64,000 bases of DNA from Osedax frankpressi (lineage: Eukaryota; Annelida; Polychaeta; Sabellida; Siboglinidae), in assembly GCA_964035775.1 (NCBI GenBank), contig OZ038315.1, positions 26,905,694 to 26,969,693 on the forward strand, in the 5' to 3' direction. The translations under genes were made by a program, and so were the position numbers. How positions within the stretch are numbered: the first letter of the stretch is position 1; the number at the start of each line of letters is the position of its first letter. The notes beneath the pieces were generated by a model that was not told the DNA's origin, made no database searches, and saw only the letters and a program-made list of their open reading frames with translations. Shown piece by piece: positions 12,780 through 25,700 of the stretch.

Positions 12780-13005
12780 ACGAGAGGTTACTTTATTAAA
12801 AGAAGGGGGAATAAGAGAGATGGTATTTCTAAATGAATGAGGGATTATGAGAAAGTTTATCTTAATAAAAGGAGGATGTAATGTAAGAGACTTTATTTTA
12901 TTAAAAAGATGAAGGAGGGCAATGTATATTATCTTATTAAAATTAAGAAGGAGGTATCAGAGAAGTTATTTCATTAAAAGAAGGAGTATAATGAAGGATA
13001 ATACT
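12780..13005. repeat. Degenerate tandem repeat with AGAAGGAGG core
   Basis: Four or five imperfect copies of a unit built on TTATTAAAAGAAGGAGG followed by AATAAGAGA recur at roughly 45-60 bp spacing. Copies have diverged by many substitutions and small length changes, so it is an old array. Confidence 0.6.
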
Positions 13006-14122
13006 CAAGGATTTTTCATATTTATTCATTATTGGTTATACAAAAAAAAATACCATGATATAATATCTCGATAAGAGTTAATATTTACTTATATTTTTAC
13101 GAATTATAATATAACATTCAGCTAATATAGAATATTCTATAATATTATAAATTAATATATTATTTAATTAATAGAGATATTATATTATATGCAATTAAGA
13201 GTCTCAATTAATTTAATTAATTATTATAGATTATAAACCAGGAACAAAAGTCCATATCATATCAACTATTGTTGAATTCAATATATTTATAATTGTAATA
13301 TTAATTTATAGTAATGACTATTTAGATTGGTCTGTAGTAATTTAGATATTTTATATTTTAGTATATATGTAAACAATAATAAGTTATGTAAATCTAATAA
13401 AAACAAAACATCATTTTCATCTATTTATTATATTAATATTATATATTTATTAGATTAATACTGGAAATCAATCTAAAAATATGTCAGTGGCCAGTTGAAA
13501 TATTCTCGAATTGTATTCTTATTCCTTCAGGAGATTGTGGAAAAGTCTTTTAAACTTTTTAAGTAGGGATACTTTTACACATCAGGAATATATTTATTTT
13601 ATTTGCGGGTGATTATTTTGCTTTACGATTTCTTTAGCTGTGTAATCGTTTTATAATTAAAATATTGTATGTATTTATATACTATTTTATTTATTATACT
13701 AAAGAAGATAAATAATAACGAGGTTCTGTTGAAAAACGCTCGAATTAAATTTTAATTGATGCAGGTGTCTGTATAGGAGTATTATGGGATCATTCTTTTC
13801 TGATCCTTTCATATGTTTACCATTTGGGTATATTGATATTTTAATTATGGATATTTCTTTAGCTGTGTAGTGGTTTATTATGGGGGATGCTTTAGTTTTT
13901 GAAGATTTGATGGATTATTTATGTATTATTTAAATTCAATTGAACGGGTATCATGTAAGTATTGGGAATTATCTGATAGAGAGTATACCTTTATTTATAT
14001 TTCTCATCAAAAATACTGGCGAATCTATAAATTATTGTATTAAACATATTTAATTCATATTAATTAAATTATTCTTTAAAAAACTGACTTATTATATGCA
14101 CATATTAACTATAGCAATATAA
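13006..14122. other. AT-rich DNA with a weak direct repeat
   Basis: A motif TTCTTTAGCTGTGTA occurs near 13630 and again near 13856 with partly similar flanks. No coding or RNA feature was recognised. Confidence 0.45.
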
Positions 14123-14155
14123 GTTGTAGTAGTAGTAGTAGTAGTAGTAGTAGTT

Positions 14156-14204
<49 letters not shown>

Positions 14205-14206
14205 GA
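14123..14206. repeat. AGT trinucleotide microsatellite
   Basis: About 27 copies of AGT occur with one TTG interruption and a GGA near the end. Confidence 0.95.
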
Positions 14207-14875
14207 GTACTTCCTGTTTACATTTTAATTGAAATCGTTTTTTTAATGTTCTTTATTTATCCGTGGTTTTCTCCTTCATTATTAGTATATTTCATATTAT
14301 TTATACTCTATTATTAACATTAATATTTTATTATTGTTATTATCCATTTATTATTTATATCAATTATCATTTCATATTGATTTTCAAATTTGTAAAAATT
14401 TGTAAAAATATTTTTTAAATAATTATTAATTTTTCAAATTCTATATTATTACATCCAATTATATATTACATTCTTTATTAATTGATATTTTACTATTTTT
14501 TTAATTAACTGGATCTTTTTTAACATATCATTAAGAATCCTTATTTTTAAACCTTATAATAATATTATAAGTATATTTATTTCATTGTTGTTTGTTTATA
14601 TTATTTATTAAATTTATATTTTTTTTATAAGACCATTAAAATTTTAATTTAAAAAAAAATATTTTTTTAATATATAGATATCATGAATTTATATTTATTT
14701 TATTTTACATTGTATTGTTATCTTATTTAAACTATTGGTCGGCAATATTGTGAAGTAAAGATTTTTACACCCTACAGGCGAGTAAATTAATATATATAAC
14801 TATAATCTAAGTATAAATGTAAATTAATTAGATAAACCAGTTATCAAATTATACTTATAATTATCACAATATCGT

Positions 14876-15724
14876 AATGGTGGTGGTGATTGTGAGAGTA
14901 ATGGTGACTGTGATGATGATGATGATAACGATGATGATGATGGAGATGTTGATGGAAATGTCGATGGAGATGATGATGATTTTAGAACGTATGAAAGGTG
15001 TATATTAAGAAGAAAGAAATGTTATATTAATATTGCAAGAAATACTGATAGATGCGGATTTACTAATATAAATGTATTATATACTATTTAACATGCATAC
15101 ATATATATGAATATATGATACCAATCAACTCAGATCGATCTCATCGTAACTCTAATAATATAAACCAAACATCTAAATCAATTGTCCTTGAACATATCAC
15201 TGATGTCAATACAAATAATAATTACGTAAACAGCATATTCAAATATTTAGATATCAATACAAATATAATCTCTAATGTAGTATATTCATCTAAGTTAGTT
15301 TCTATAATATTCAACTCCCAATACGCCTAGTCAATTTTTTCTTATACTTCAAATAAATTAAAGCTATCTAGTGAATTTAAAAAAATATACATTAGAAATT
15401 ATATTAATTCAGAAGAGATAAAACATGGTAAAATTGTATATCATGCTATAAAAAATAATTTCGTTTCAGGCTATAAATCTGAATTGAATAAGAATACCGA
15501 TGTATATGAACTTAGAAATGTAGAATCTAAAAATATACTAAATATTTCTAATGATGAGCTTTTTAAATGGACCTCTAGTTATAATATATATATCACAGTT
15601 AGCTAAGAAATATAATATAATAAATGTAAATAAAAAGCCAACATGACTACCACATAACAAACTAATAATATCTCTAATAAACTGTCGTTCTTTACAATCA
15701 AATTGGCCCGTTATTCATAATTAT
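14876..15724 (+). repeat. Left arm of 850-bp inverted repeat
   Basis: This 5' part of the LINE is repeated in reverse complement at 18841-19690 with a few percent divergence. The arms are separated by 3.1 kb of LINE ORF2 and 3' UTR. Confidence 0.9.
15115..15606 (+). pseudogene. LINE second small ORF, broken copy
   Basis: The frame begins MIPINSDRSHRNSNNINQ and matches, residue for residue in most places, the open 163-residue ORF on the minus strand at 18955-19446. Here a TAG at 15328 interrupts it after 71 codons; the frame then continues to a TAA near 15604. It is Asn/Ile-rich, with no zinc knuckle, coiled coil or RRM that I recognise. Function is unknown; by position it is an ORF1-type product. 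Confidence 0.7.
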
Positions 15725-16612
15725 ATCGAAGATTTTCACCCAGACTTCTTAGCTTTAACTGAAACTTGGTCACCCTCTAAGTCGATTATTGCGCACATAA
15801 CTAATACTAAATATAATTACAAACAACTAGATAGATCTGATGGTATTGGTGGTGGAGTTGTCATTCTATATAAAACTAATTTTAAGTTATCCAACTACAA
15901 GACATATTTAGTTCCACATTGTGAATGCTTAATAACTACATTTAAACTTCCTTCAAATAAACACATTAGAATTGTTACAATATATCATCCACCATCTAGT
16001 CAATACATATGTTTCCTAGATTACTTTCATCAACTCGTATCATCTATTCCTATAGAAAATACAATAATTGTCGGTGATTTTAACTTCCATATCAACAAAC
16101 CAGATAAACCAACAAATAGTTTTATTAATTCTTTAGATAATCTTTCACTTATTCAGCATATTACTAAACCTACACATATTTCAGGCAATACATTAGATCT
16201 TGTTATAACTTCATCTACTTCTATATTTGATATTTCAATCCTACCAATTACTGATCTTATATCTGACCATTATGCATTATCTTTTTCCATTAATAATACA
16301 TATCGTTCATCATCTTTAAAAACTATTTACTATAGAGACATTGAGAATATTCCCTTAAATCTAATTGAATCAGATCTAATATGTCTCCCCAAATATAAAA
16401 TACTTGATTTCTCTTTATTCAACAATTACCTATCACATTTACTAAATAAATATGCCCCAATCAAGATCAAACAAATAAGCACAAAACCATGTAAATGGTT
16501 TAATAACGAAACCCTATCGGCCAAAAAAATACTAAAAAAATGTTCTCGTATATTCTCATAAAATCGTAATTATGAGAATCTTAAACAATTACTCAATTCA
16601 AAATCATCTTTC

Positions 16613-17752
16613 ATGCATATAATTAAATTAGCTAAGATTAATCACTTCCAAAATGCTATATCAATGTGTCATGGAAATAGTAAACAACTTTATAGATTAT
16701 CCTTCACACTACTAGGTAAGTCTTATAAACATATTCTTCCTAGTATTGATGATGATATACTTTGCAAAACTTTCTTAACATTTTTCACTAAAATTATTAA
16801 TATCATAGATATCATAGAAATAGAACTTCAATCACCGATACATTTAAATAATTTACAATTATTCAATCATTATATAAATCCACATAGTTGTTCACTTTCC
16901 TCATTTTGTACACCTTCCGTACAAACTATAGTCCATCTTATAAATAATTGTCATTCTAAATCTTTCCTAGATCCATTACCAATTTCTCTAATTAAATCAT
17001 TATCATCACCCTTATCTCAATTAATTCTTGAAATAGTTAATAATTCTTTTATAACAGGTAGTATTCATAATGATCTAAAACATGCTATAGTAATACCAAT
17101 TATAAAGAAAGGTAATCTAGATCCCGAATCTCTCTCTAGCTATAGACCAATTTCCCAATTATCAATTATATCCAAAATTATTGAAAAAATCGTATTTACT
17201 CAACTTAGCGATTATCTAATCAGAAATAAATTGCTTGACCCATATCAGAGTGCTTATACTCGTCACCATAGTACAGAAACAGCAATTCTAAATGTATTGG
17301 ATAAGGTACTTCTAAAATTAAGTAAACATCGCCCGCATCAGTTCTTACTTCTAGATTTATCTGCTGCTTTCGATACAATAGATCATGAAATACTTATACA
17401 ACGTCTAAGTGATATAGGTTTATGTACTATGGCTCTGCAATGGTTAATATCATTTATTAAGAACAGAACTTTTTCTATTAAAATTTGTAATTCTCTATCA
17501 AATCCAGCTCGGTTGACTTCCCGAGTTCCCCAAGGATCAGTATTAGGCCCATTACTTTTTATAATATATATTATTCCAATATCTCATATCATAAATAAAT
17601 ATCCAACTATTAAATACCACTTATATGCTGATGATATTATACTTTTTCACGAAGTCCCTCCTCTACTTTCTCAGTATATAGATGTCATATCTACATGTGC
17701 TAATGAATTAAATCACTGGTTAATTATGAATAAACTCAATATATCTCAATAA
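16613..17752 (+). pseudogene. LINE ORF2, reverse-transcriptase core segment
   Basis: This is the longest unbroken part of ORF2, 379 codons. Visible motifs in order are the finger/palm stretch SYRPISQLSIISKIIEKI, DPYQSAYTRHHSTETA, the first catalytic Asp block LDLSAAFDTIDHE, VPQGSVLGPLLF, and the catalytic YADD. The endonuclease lies upstream in the same frame, separated by a stop; the connection and C-terminal domains continue in another frame to TSLLY-stop at 18479. The Met at 16613 is internal and not a real start. Confidence 0.85.
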
Positions 17753-18813
17753 GAAAAAATCTGAACTACTTAATGTACCTGCTCATACACCCATTTATTT
17801 TTTTTCCAGTTGTTAAAATAGATAATCTAATAATTACACCTAGTGATCAAATAAAATATCTAGGAATAGTTATTAATAATTCTTTTAACCTTAAATCACA
17901 TATTACTAATATTTCGAAAAAATCAAATTACCAATTAATGAATATACGTAAAATCAGAAAATGTATCACCTCTAAACTATGTACACAACTCATAAATTCA
18001 TTAGCTTTTTCACTAATCGATTACTGTAGTTCGCTACTCTTCAATTTACCTTCATCTCATATAAAACCACTCAATAGAATAATTAAATCAGGTATAAGAA
18101 CTATTTTATGTCAACCCTTAATAGATCATTCTAGTATTTCGATGAGCGCAATAAAACTTAAGATCCTTACCTTCCCTAATCATCCAGCCTATAGACTACT
18201 TTGTATCATCCATAAAACATTATATATCAATTTCCCAAAATACCTACTAGAATCTCTAAGTCGCCCTGAAATAACTAGTATTAAACTCCGATAATCAATT
18301 GACAATTTTGTATTACAAGCTCATTTATCACATTCATGCCATCAATCACGTTCCTTTACCTGCTCTGCTCCTATTATATGGAATAAGCTTTCTCTCCATA
18401 TTAGATCCACATCAAATCATAATTCATTTAAAAATCTACTTAAATCTTATCTATTAAATAACACATCATTACTGTACTAAATCACCAAATCTTCTCAAAA
18501 ACTATGACGTGTTAATCTTTTTTTTCTTCTACTCTTACTTCTTTTTTATTTTATTTTATTTGTATATATATTTTTTTCTAGTCGAATAATCCGTATTATC
18601 ATTATTTTTATAATTATCCATACGTATCCTTATCATCTATAATATTATGCGTGTCGCTGGTGTTTTTTCCCCCGAGACTTGTAATTGCTGATGGGCTTGT
18701 GCCATAATGTAGGCTTTTACTTTTCTTGGTTTTTCACCATACATATTTATATTTCGCCTTGTCCATCTGTTGTTCTAATATACACTTATCAGAGCATAAT
18801 AATGCTATACATT

Positions 18814-18833
18814 GAGTGTTTAAATAAACACTC
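18814..18833 (+). repeat. Perfect hairpin at LINE 3' end
   Basis: GAGTGTTTA and TAAACACTC pair perfectly around an AA loop. The right arm overlaps an AATAAA-like hexamer. Non-LTR elements of this clade often end in a short structured or repeated tail recognised by their own reverse transcriptase; here it marks the probable 3' terminus of the LINE, seven bases before the inverted copy begins. Confidence 0.75.
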
Positions 18834-18840
18834 TTATCAA

Positions 18841-19690
18841 TTATGAATAACGGGCCAATTTGATTGTAAAGAACGACTGTTTATTAGGGATATTATTAGT
18901 TTGTTATATGGTAGTCATGCTGGCTTTTTATTTACATTTATTATATTATATTTCTTAGCTAAGTGTGATATATATATTATAACTAGAGGTCCATTTAAAA
19001 AGCTCATCATTAGAAATATTTAGTATATTTTTAGATTCTACATTTCTAAGTTCATACACATCGGTATTCTCATTCAATACAGATTTATAGCCTGAAACGA
19101 AATTATTTTTTATAGCATGGTATAAAATTTTACCATGTTTTATCTCTTCTGAATTAATATAATTTCTAATGTATATTTTTTTAAATTCACTAGATAGCTT
19201 TAATTTATTTGAAGTATAAGAAAAAATTGACTTGGCGTATTGGGAGTTGAATATTATAGTAACTAACTTAGATGAATATACTACATTAGAGATTATATTT
19301 GTATTGATATCTAAATATTTGAATATGCTGTTTACGTAATTATTATTTTTATTGACATCAGTGATATGCTCAAGGACAATTGATTTAGATGTTTGGTTTA
19401 TATTATTAGAGTTACGATGAGATCGATCTGAGTTGATTGATATCATATATTCATATATATGTATGCATGTTAAATAGTATATAATACATTTATATTAGTA
19501 AATCCGCATCTATCAGTATTTCTTGCAATATTAATATAACATTTCTTTCTTCTTAATATACACCTTTCATAATATGTTCTAAAATCATCATCATCTCCAT
19601 CGACATTTCCATCAACATCTCCATCATCATCATCGTTATCATCATCATCATCACAGTCACCACTACTCTCACAATCACCACCACCATTAC
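18841..19690 (-). mobile_element. Inverted 5' portion of the same LINE family
   Basis: This is the reverse complement of 14876-15724: it starts inside the ORF2 N-terminus, then carries the whole second ORF and the acidic frame, and runs into the giant minisatellite. It keeps features the left copy has lost (open second ORF, long repeat region), so it is not a simple copy of the left arm. Twin priming would not give two full copies of the 5' part, so a separate nested insertion or a fold-back rearrangement is more likely. Confidence 0.85.
18955..19446 (-). CDS. LINE-encoded second small ORF, open, 163 residues
   Basis: The frame starts MISINSDRSHRNSNNINQ and ends NIYITLS-stop. It is open for its whole length, unlike the left-arm copy. 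It is rich in Asn, Ile, Ser and Tyr and basic in the middle (EFKKIYIRNYI). No domain is recognised. It lies between the acidic frame (stop at 19470) and the start of ORF2, which is where an ORF1 protein of a CR1/L2 element would be. Expression is unlikely without the rest of the element. I infer its role from position only. Confidence 0.6.
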   Translation of the reverse strand: MISINSDRSHRNSNNINQTSKSIVLEHITDVNKNNNYVNSIFKYLDINTNIISNVVYSSKLVTIIFNSQYAKSIFSYTSNKLKLSSEFKKIYIRNYINSEEIKHGKILYHAIKNNFVSGYKSVLNENTDVYELRNVESKNILNISNDELFKWTSSYNIYITLS

Positions 19691-19784
19691 TCTCACAATC
19701 ACCACCACCATTACTCTCACTATCCTGGTTATCATCATCATCATCTATGTCACCACTACTCTCACAATCACCACCACCATTACT
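19470..19784 (-). pseudogene. LINE acidic repeat frame, 3' terminal segment without ATG
   Basis: Read on the minus strand, this 104-codon frame is open from a TAG at 19785 to a TAA at 19470. It begins in minisatellite units (SESNGGGD, CESSGD, then Asp runs), passes through DNDDDDGDVDGNVDGDDDDF and ends in a non-repetitive basic tail with RCILRRKKCYINIARNTDRC. The same tail is present on the left LINE arm. The frame contains no methionine. The non-repetitive tail conserved between two LINE copies suggests the acidic repeats were once part of a translated LINE protein. Confidence 0.45.
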
Positions 19785-22700
19785 CTAACTATCCTGGTTA
19801 TCATCATCATCATCTATGTCACCACTACTCTCACAATCACCACCACCATTACTCTCACTATCATGGTTATCATCATCATCATCTATGTCACCACTACTCT
19901 CACAATCACCACCACCATTACTCTCACTATCCTGGTTATCATCATCATCATCTATGTCACCACTACTCTCACAATCACCACCACCATTACTCTCACAATC
20001 ACCACCACCATTACTCTCACTATCCTGGTTATCATCATCATCATCTATGTCACCACTACTCTCACAATTACCACCACCATTACTCTCACAATCACCACCA
20101 CCATTACTCTCACTATCCTGGTTATCATCATCATCATCTATGTCACCATTACTCTCACAATCACCACCACCATTACTCTCACTATCCTGGTTATCATCAT
20201 CATCATCTATATCACCACTACTCTCACAATCACCACCACCATTACTCTCATAATCACCACCACCATTACTCTCACTATCCTGGTTATCATCATCATCATC
20301 ATCTATGTCACCACTACTCTCACAATCACCACCACCATTACTCTCACTATCCTGGTTATCATCATCATCATCTATGTCACCATTACTCTCACAATCACCA
20401 CCACCATTACTCTCACTATCCTGGTTATCATCATCATCATCTATGTCACCACTACTCTCACAATCACCACCACCATTACTCTCACTATCCTGGTTATCAT
20501 CATCATCATCTATGTCACCACTACTCTCACAATCACCACCACCATTACTCTCACTATCCTGGTTATCATCATCATCATCTATGTCACCATTACTCTCATA
20601 ATCACCACCACCATTACTCTCACTATCCTGGTTATCATCATCATCATCTATGTCACCATTACTCTCATAATCACCACCACCATTACTCTCACTATCCTGG
20701 TTATCATCATCATCATCTATGTCACCACTACTCTCACTATCACCACCACCATTACTCTCACTATCACCACCACCATTACTCTCACAATCACCACCACCAT
20801 TACTCTCACTATCCTGGTTATCATCATCATCATCTATGTCACCATTACTCTCACAATCACCACCACCACTACTCTCACAATCACCACCACCATTACTCTC
20901 ACAATCACCACCACCATTACTCTCACTATCCTGGTTATCATCATCATCATCTATGTCACCACTACTCTCACAATCACCACCACCATTACTCTCACTATCC
21001 TGGTTATCATCATCATCATCTATGTCACCACTACTCTCACAATCACCACCACCATTACTCTCACAATCACCACCACCATTACTCTCACTATCCTGGTTAT
21101 CATCATTATCATCTATGTCACCACTACTCTCACAATCACCACCACCATTACTCTCACTATCCTGGTTATCATCATCATCATCTATGTCACCACTACTCTC
21201 ACAATCACCACCACCATTACTCTCACAATCACCACCACCATTACTCTCACTATCCTGGTTATCATCATTATCATCTATGTCACCACTACTCTCACAATCA
21301 CCACCACCACTACTCTCACTATCCTGGTTATCATCATCATCATCTATGTCACCATTACTCTCACAATCACCACCACCATTACTCTCACAATCACCACCAC
21401 CATTACTCTCACTATCCTGGTTATCATCATCATCATCTATGTCACCACTACTCTCACAATCACCACCACCATTACTCTCACAATCACCACCACCATTACT
21501 CTCACTATCCTGGTTATCATCATCATCATCTATGTCACCATTACTCTCACTATCACCACCACCATTACTCTAACTATCCTGGTTATCATCATCATCATCT
21601 ATGTCACCATTACTCTCACAATCACCACCACCATTACTCTCACTATCCTGGTTATCATCATCATCATCTATGTCACCACTACTCTCACAATTACCACCAC
21701 CATTACTCTCACAATCACCACCACCATTACTCTCACTATCCTGGTTATCATCATCATCATCTATGTCACCACTACTCTCACAATTACCACCACCATTACT
21801 CTCACAATCACCACCACCATTACTCTCACTATCCTGGTTATCATCATCATCATCTATGTCACCACTACTCTCACTATCACCACCACCACTACTCTCACAA
21901 TCACCACCACCACTACTCTCACAATCACCACCACCATTACTCTCACTATCCTGGTTATCATCATCATCATCTATGTCACCACTACTCTCACAATCACCAC
22001 CACCATTACTCTAACTATCCTGGTTATCATCATCATCATCTATGTCACCATTACTCTCACAATCACCACCACCATTACTCTCACTATCCTGGTTATCATC
22101 ATCATCATCTATGTCACCATTACTCTCACAATCACCACCACCATTACTCTCACTATCCTGGTTATCATCATCATCATCTATGTCACCACTACTCTCACTA
22201 TCACCACCACCATTACTCTCATAATCACCACCACCATTACTCTCACTATCCTGGTTATCATCATCATCATCATCTATGTCACCACTACTCTCACAATCAC
22301 CACCACCATTACTCTCACTATCCTGGTTATCATCATCATCATCTATGTCACCATTACTCTCACAATCACCACCACCATTACTCTCACTATCCTGGTTATC
22401 ATCATCATCATCTATGTCACCACTACTCTCACTATCACCACCACCATTACTCTCATAATCACCACCACCATTACTCTCACTATCCTGGTTATCATCATCA
22501 TCATCATCTATGTCACCACTACTCTCACAATCACCACCACCATTACTCTCACTATCCTGGTTATCATCATCATCATCTATGTCACCATTACTCTCACAAT
22601 CACCACCACCATTACTCTCACTATCCTGGTTATCATCATCATCATCTATGTCACCACTACTCTCACTATCACCACCACCATTACTCTCATAATCACCACC

Positions 22701-25700
22701 ACCATTACTCTCACTATCCTGGTTATCATCATCATCATCTATGTCACCACTACTCTCATAATCACCACCACCATTACTCTCACTATCCTGGTTATCATCA
22801 TCATCATCATCTATGTCACCACTACTCTCATAATCACCACCACCATTACTCTCACTATCCTGGTTATCATCATCATCATCATCTATGTCACCATTACTCT
22901 CACAATCACCACCACCATTACTCTCACAATCACCACCACCATTACTCTCACTATCCTGGTTATCATCATCATCATCTATGTCACCACTACTCTCACAATC
23001 ACCACCACCACTACTCTCACAATCACCACCACCATTACTCTCACTATCCTGGTTATCATCATTATCATCTATGTCACCACTACTCTCACAATCACCACCA
23101 CCACTACTCTCACAATCACCACCACCATTACTCTCACTATCATGGTTATCATCATCATCATCTATGTCACCACTACTCTCACAATCACCACCACCATTAC
23201 TCTCACTATCCTGGTTATCATCATCATCATCTATGTCACCACTACTCTCACTATCACCACCACCATTACTCTCACTATCACCACCACCACTACTCTCACA
23301 ATCACCACCACCATTACTCTCACTATCATGGTTATCATCATCATCATCTATGTCACCACTACTCTCACAATCACCACCACCACTACTCTCACAATCACCA
23401 CCACCATTACTCTCACTATCATGGTTATCATCATCATCATCTATGTCACCACTACTCTCACAATCACCACCACCACTACTCTCACAATCACCACCACCAT
23501 TACTCTCACTATCATGGTTATCATCATCATCATCTATGTCACCACTACTCTCACTATCACCACCGCCATTACTCTCACTATCCTGGTTATCATCATCATC
23601 ATCTATGTCACCACTACTCTCACAATCACCACCACCATTAATCTCACAATCACCACCACCATTACTCTCACAATCACCACCACCATTACTCTCACTATCC
23701 TGGTTATCATCATCATCATCTATGTCACCACTACTCTCACAATCACCACCACCACTACTCTCACAATCACCACCACCATTACTCTCACTATCCTGGTTAT
23801 CATCATCATCATCTATGTCACCACTACTCTCACAATCACCACCACCATTACTCTCACAATCACCACCACCACTACTCTCACAATCACCACCACCATTACT
23901 CTCACTATCCTGGTTATCATCATCATCATCTATGTCACCACTACTCTCACAATCACCACCACCATTACTCTCACAATCACCACCACCACTACTCTCACAA
24001 TCACCACCACCACTACTCTCACAATCACCACCACCATTACTCTCACTATCCTGGTTATCATCATCATCATCTATGTCACCACTACTCTCACTATCACCAC
24101 CACCATTACTCTCACAATCACCACCACCATTACTCTCACTATCCTGGTTATCATCATCATCATCTATGTCACCATTACTCTCACTATCACCACCACCATT
24201 ACTCTCACTATCCTGGTTATCATCATCATCATCTATGTCACCACTACTCTCACAATCACCACCACCACTACTCTCACAATCACCACCACCATTACTCTCA
24301 CAATCACCACCACCATTACTCTCACTATCCTGGTTATCATCATCATCATCTATGTCATCACTACTCTCACAATCACCACCGCCATTACTCTCACTATCCT
24401 GGTTATCATCATCATCATCTATGTCACCACTACTCTCACAATCACCACCACCATTACTCTCACTATCCTGGTTATCATCATCATCATATATGTCACCACT
24501 ACTCTCACTATCACCACCACCATTACTCTCACTATCCTGGTTATCATCATCATCATCTATGTCACCACTACTCTCACAATCACCACCACCATTACTCTCA
24601 CTATCATGGTTATCATCATCATCATCTATGTCACCATTACTCTCACAATCACCACCACCATTACTCTCACTATCCTGGTTATCATCATCATCATCTATGT
24701 CACCACTACTCTCACAATCACCACCACCATTACTCTCACAATCACCACCACCATTACTCTCACTATCCTGGTTATCATCATCATCATCTATGTCACCACT
24801 ACTCTCACTATCACCACCACCATTACTCTCACTATCCTGGTTATCATCATCATCATCTATGTCATCACTACTCTCACAATCACCACCACCATTACTCTAA
24901 CTATCCTGGTTATCATCATCATCATCTATGTCACCACTACTCTCACAATCACCACCACCATTACTCTCACTATCATGGTTATCATCATCATCATCTATGT
25001 CACCACTACTCTCACAATCACCACCACCATTACTCTTACAATCACCACCACCATTACTCTCACTATCATGGTTATCATCATCATCATCTATGTCACCACT
25101 ACTCTCACAATCACCACCACCATTACTCTTACAATCACCACCACCATTACTCTCACTATCATGGTTATCATCATCATCATCTATGTCACCACTACTCTCA
25201 CAATCACCACCACCATTACTCTCATAATCACCACCACCATTACTCTCACTATCACCACCACCATTACTCTCACAATCACCACCACCATTACTCTTACTAT
25301 CATGGTTATCATCATCATCATCTATGTCACCATTACTCTCACAATCACCACCACCATTACTCTCACAATCACCACCACCATTACTCTCACTATCCTGGTT
25401 ATCATCATCATCATCTATGTCATCACTACTCTCACAATCACCACCACCATTACTCTCACTATCCTGGTTATCATCATCATCATCTATGTCACCATTACTC
25501 TCACAATCACCACCACCATTACTCTCACAATCACCACCACCATTACTCTAACTATACTAGTTATCATCATCATCATCTATGTCACCACTACTCTCACTAT
25601 CACCACCACCATTACTCTCACAATCACCACCACCATTACTCTCACTATACTGGTTATCATCATCATCATCTATGTCACCATTACTCTCACAATCACCACC

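Larger units (their letters stand above)
14876..18834 (+). mobile_element. CR1/L2-clade LINE, nearly full length but broken
   Basis: Parts in order: an acidic frame at the 5' end (about 14878-15092, Asp/Gly-rich then RCILRRKKCYINIARN); a second small ORF from 15115; an endonuclease/reverse-transcriptase ORF2 from about 15660 to 18479; a 3' UTR. The endonuclease shows LINCRSLQSNW, LALTETW, VGDFNFH and SDHYALS. The reverse transcriptase shows LDLSAAFDTIDHEIL, VPQGSVLGPLLF and YADDIILF, all typical of CR1/L2. ORF2 is interrupted by a TAA near 16559, a frame change near 17750 and a TAA at about 18292, and the second small ORF by a TAG at 15328, so this copy cannot move itself. A perfect 9-bp hairpin closes the 3' end. 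The 5' end is truncated inside a repeat unit. Confidence 0.9.
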
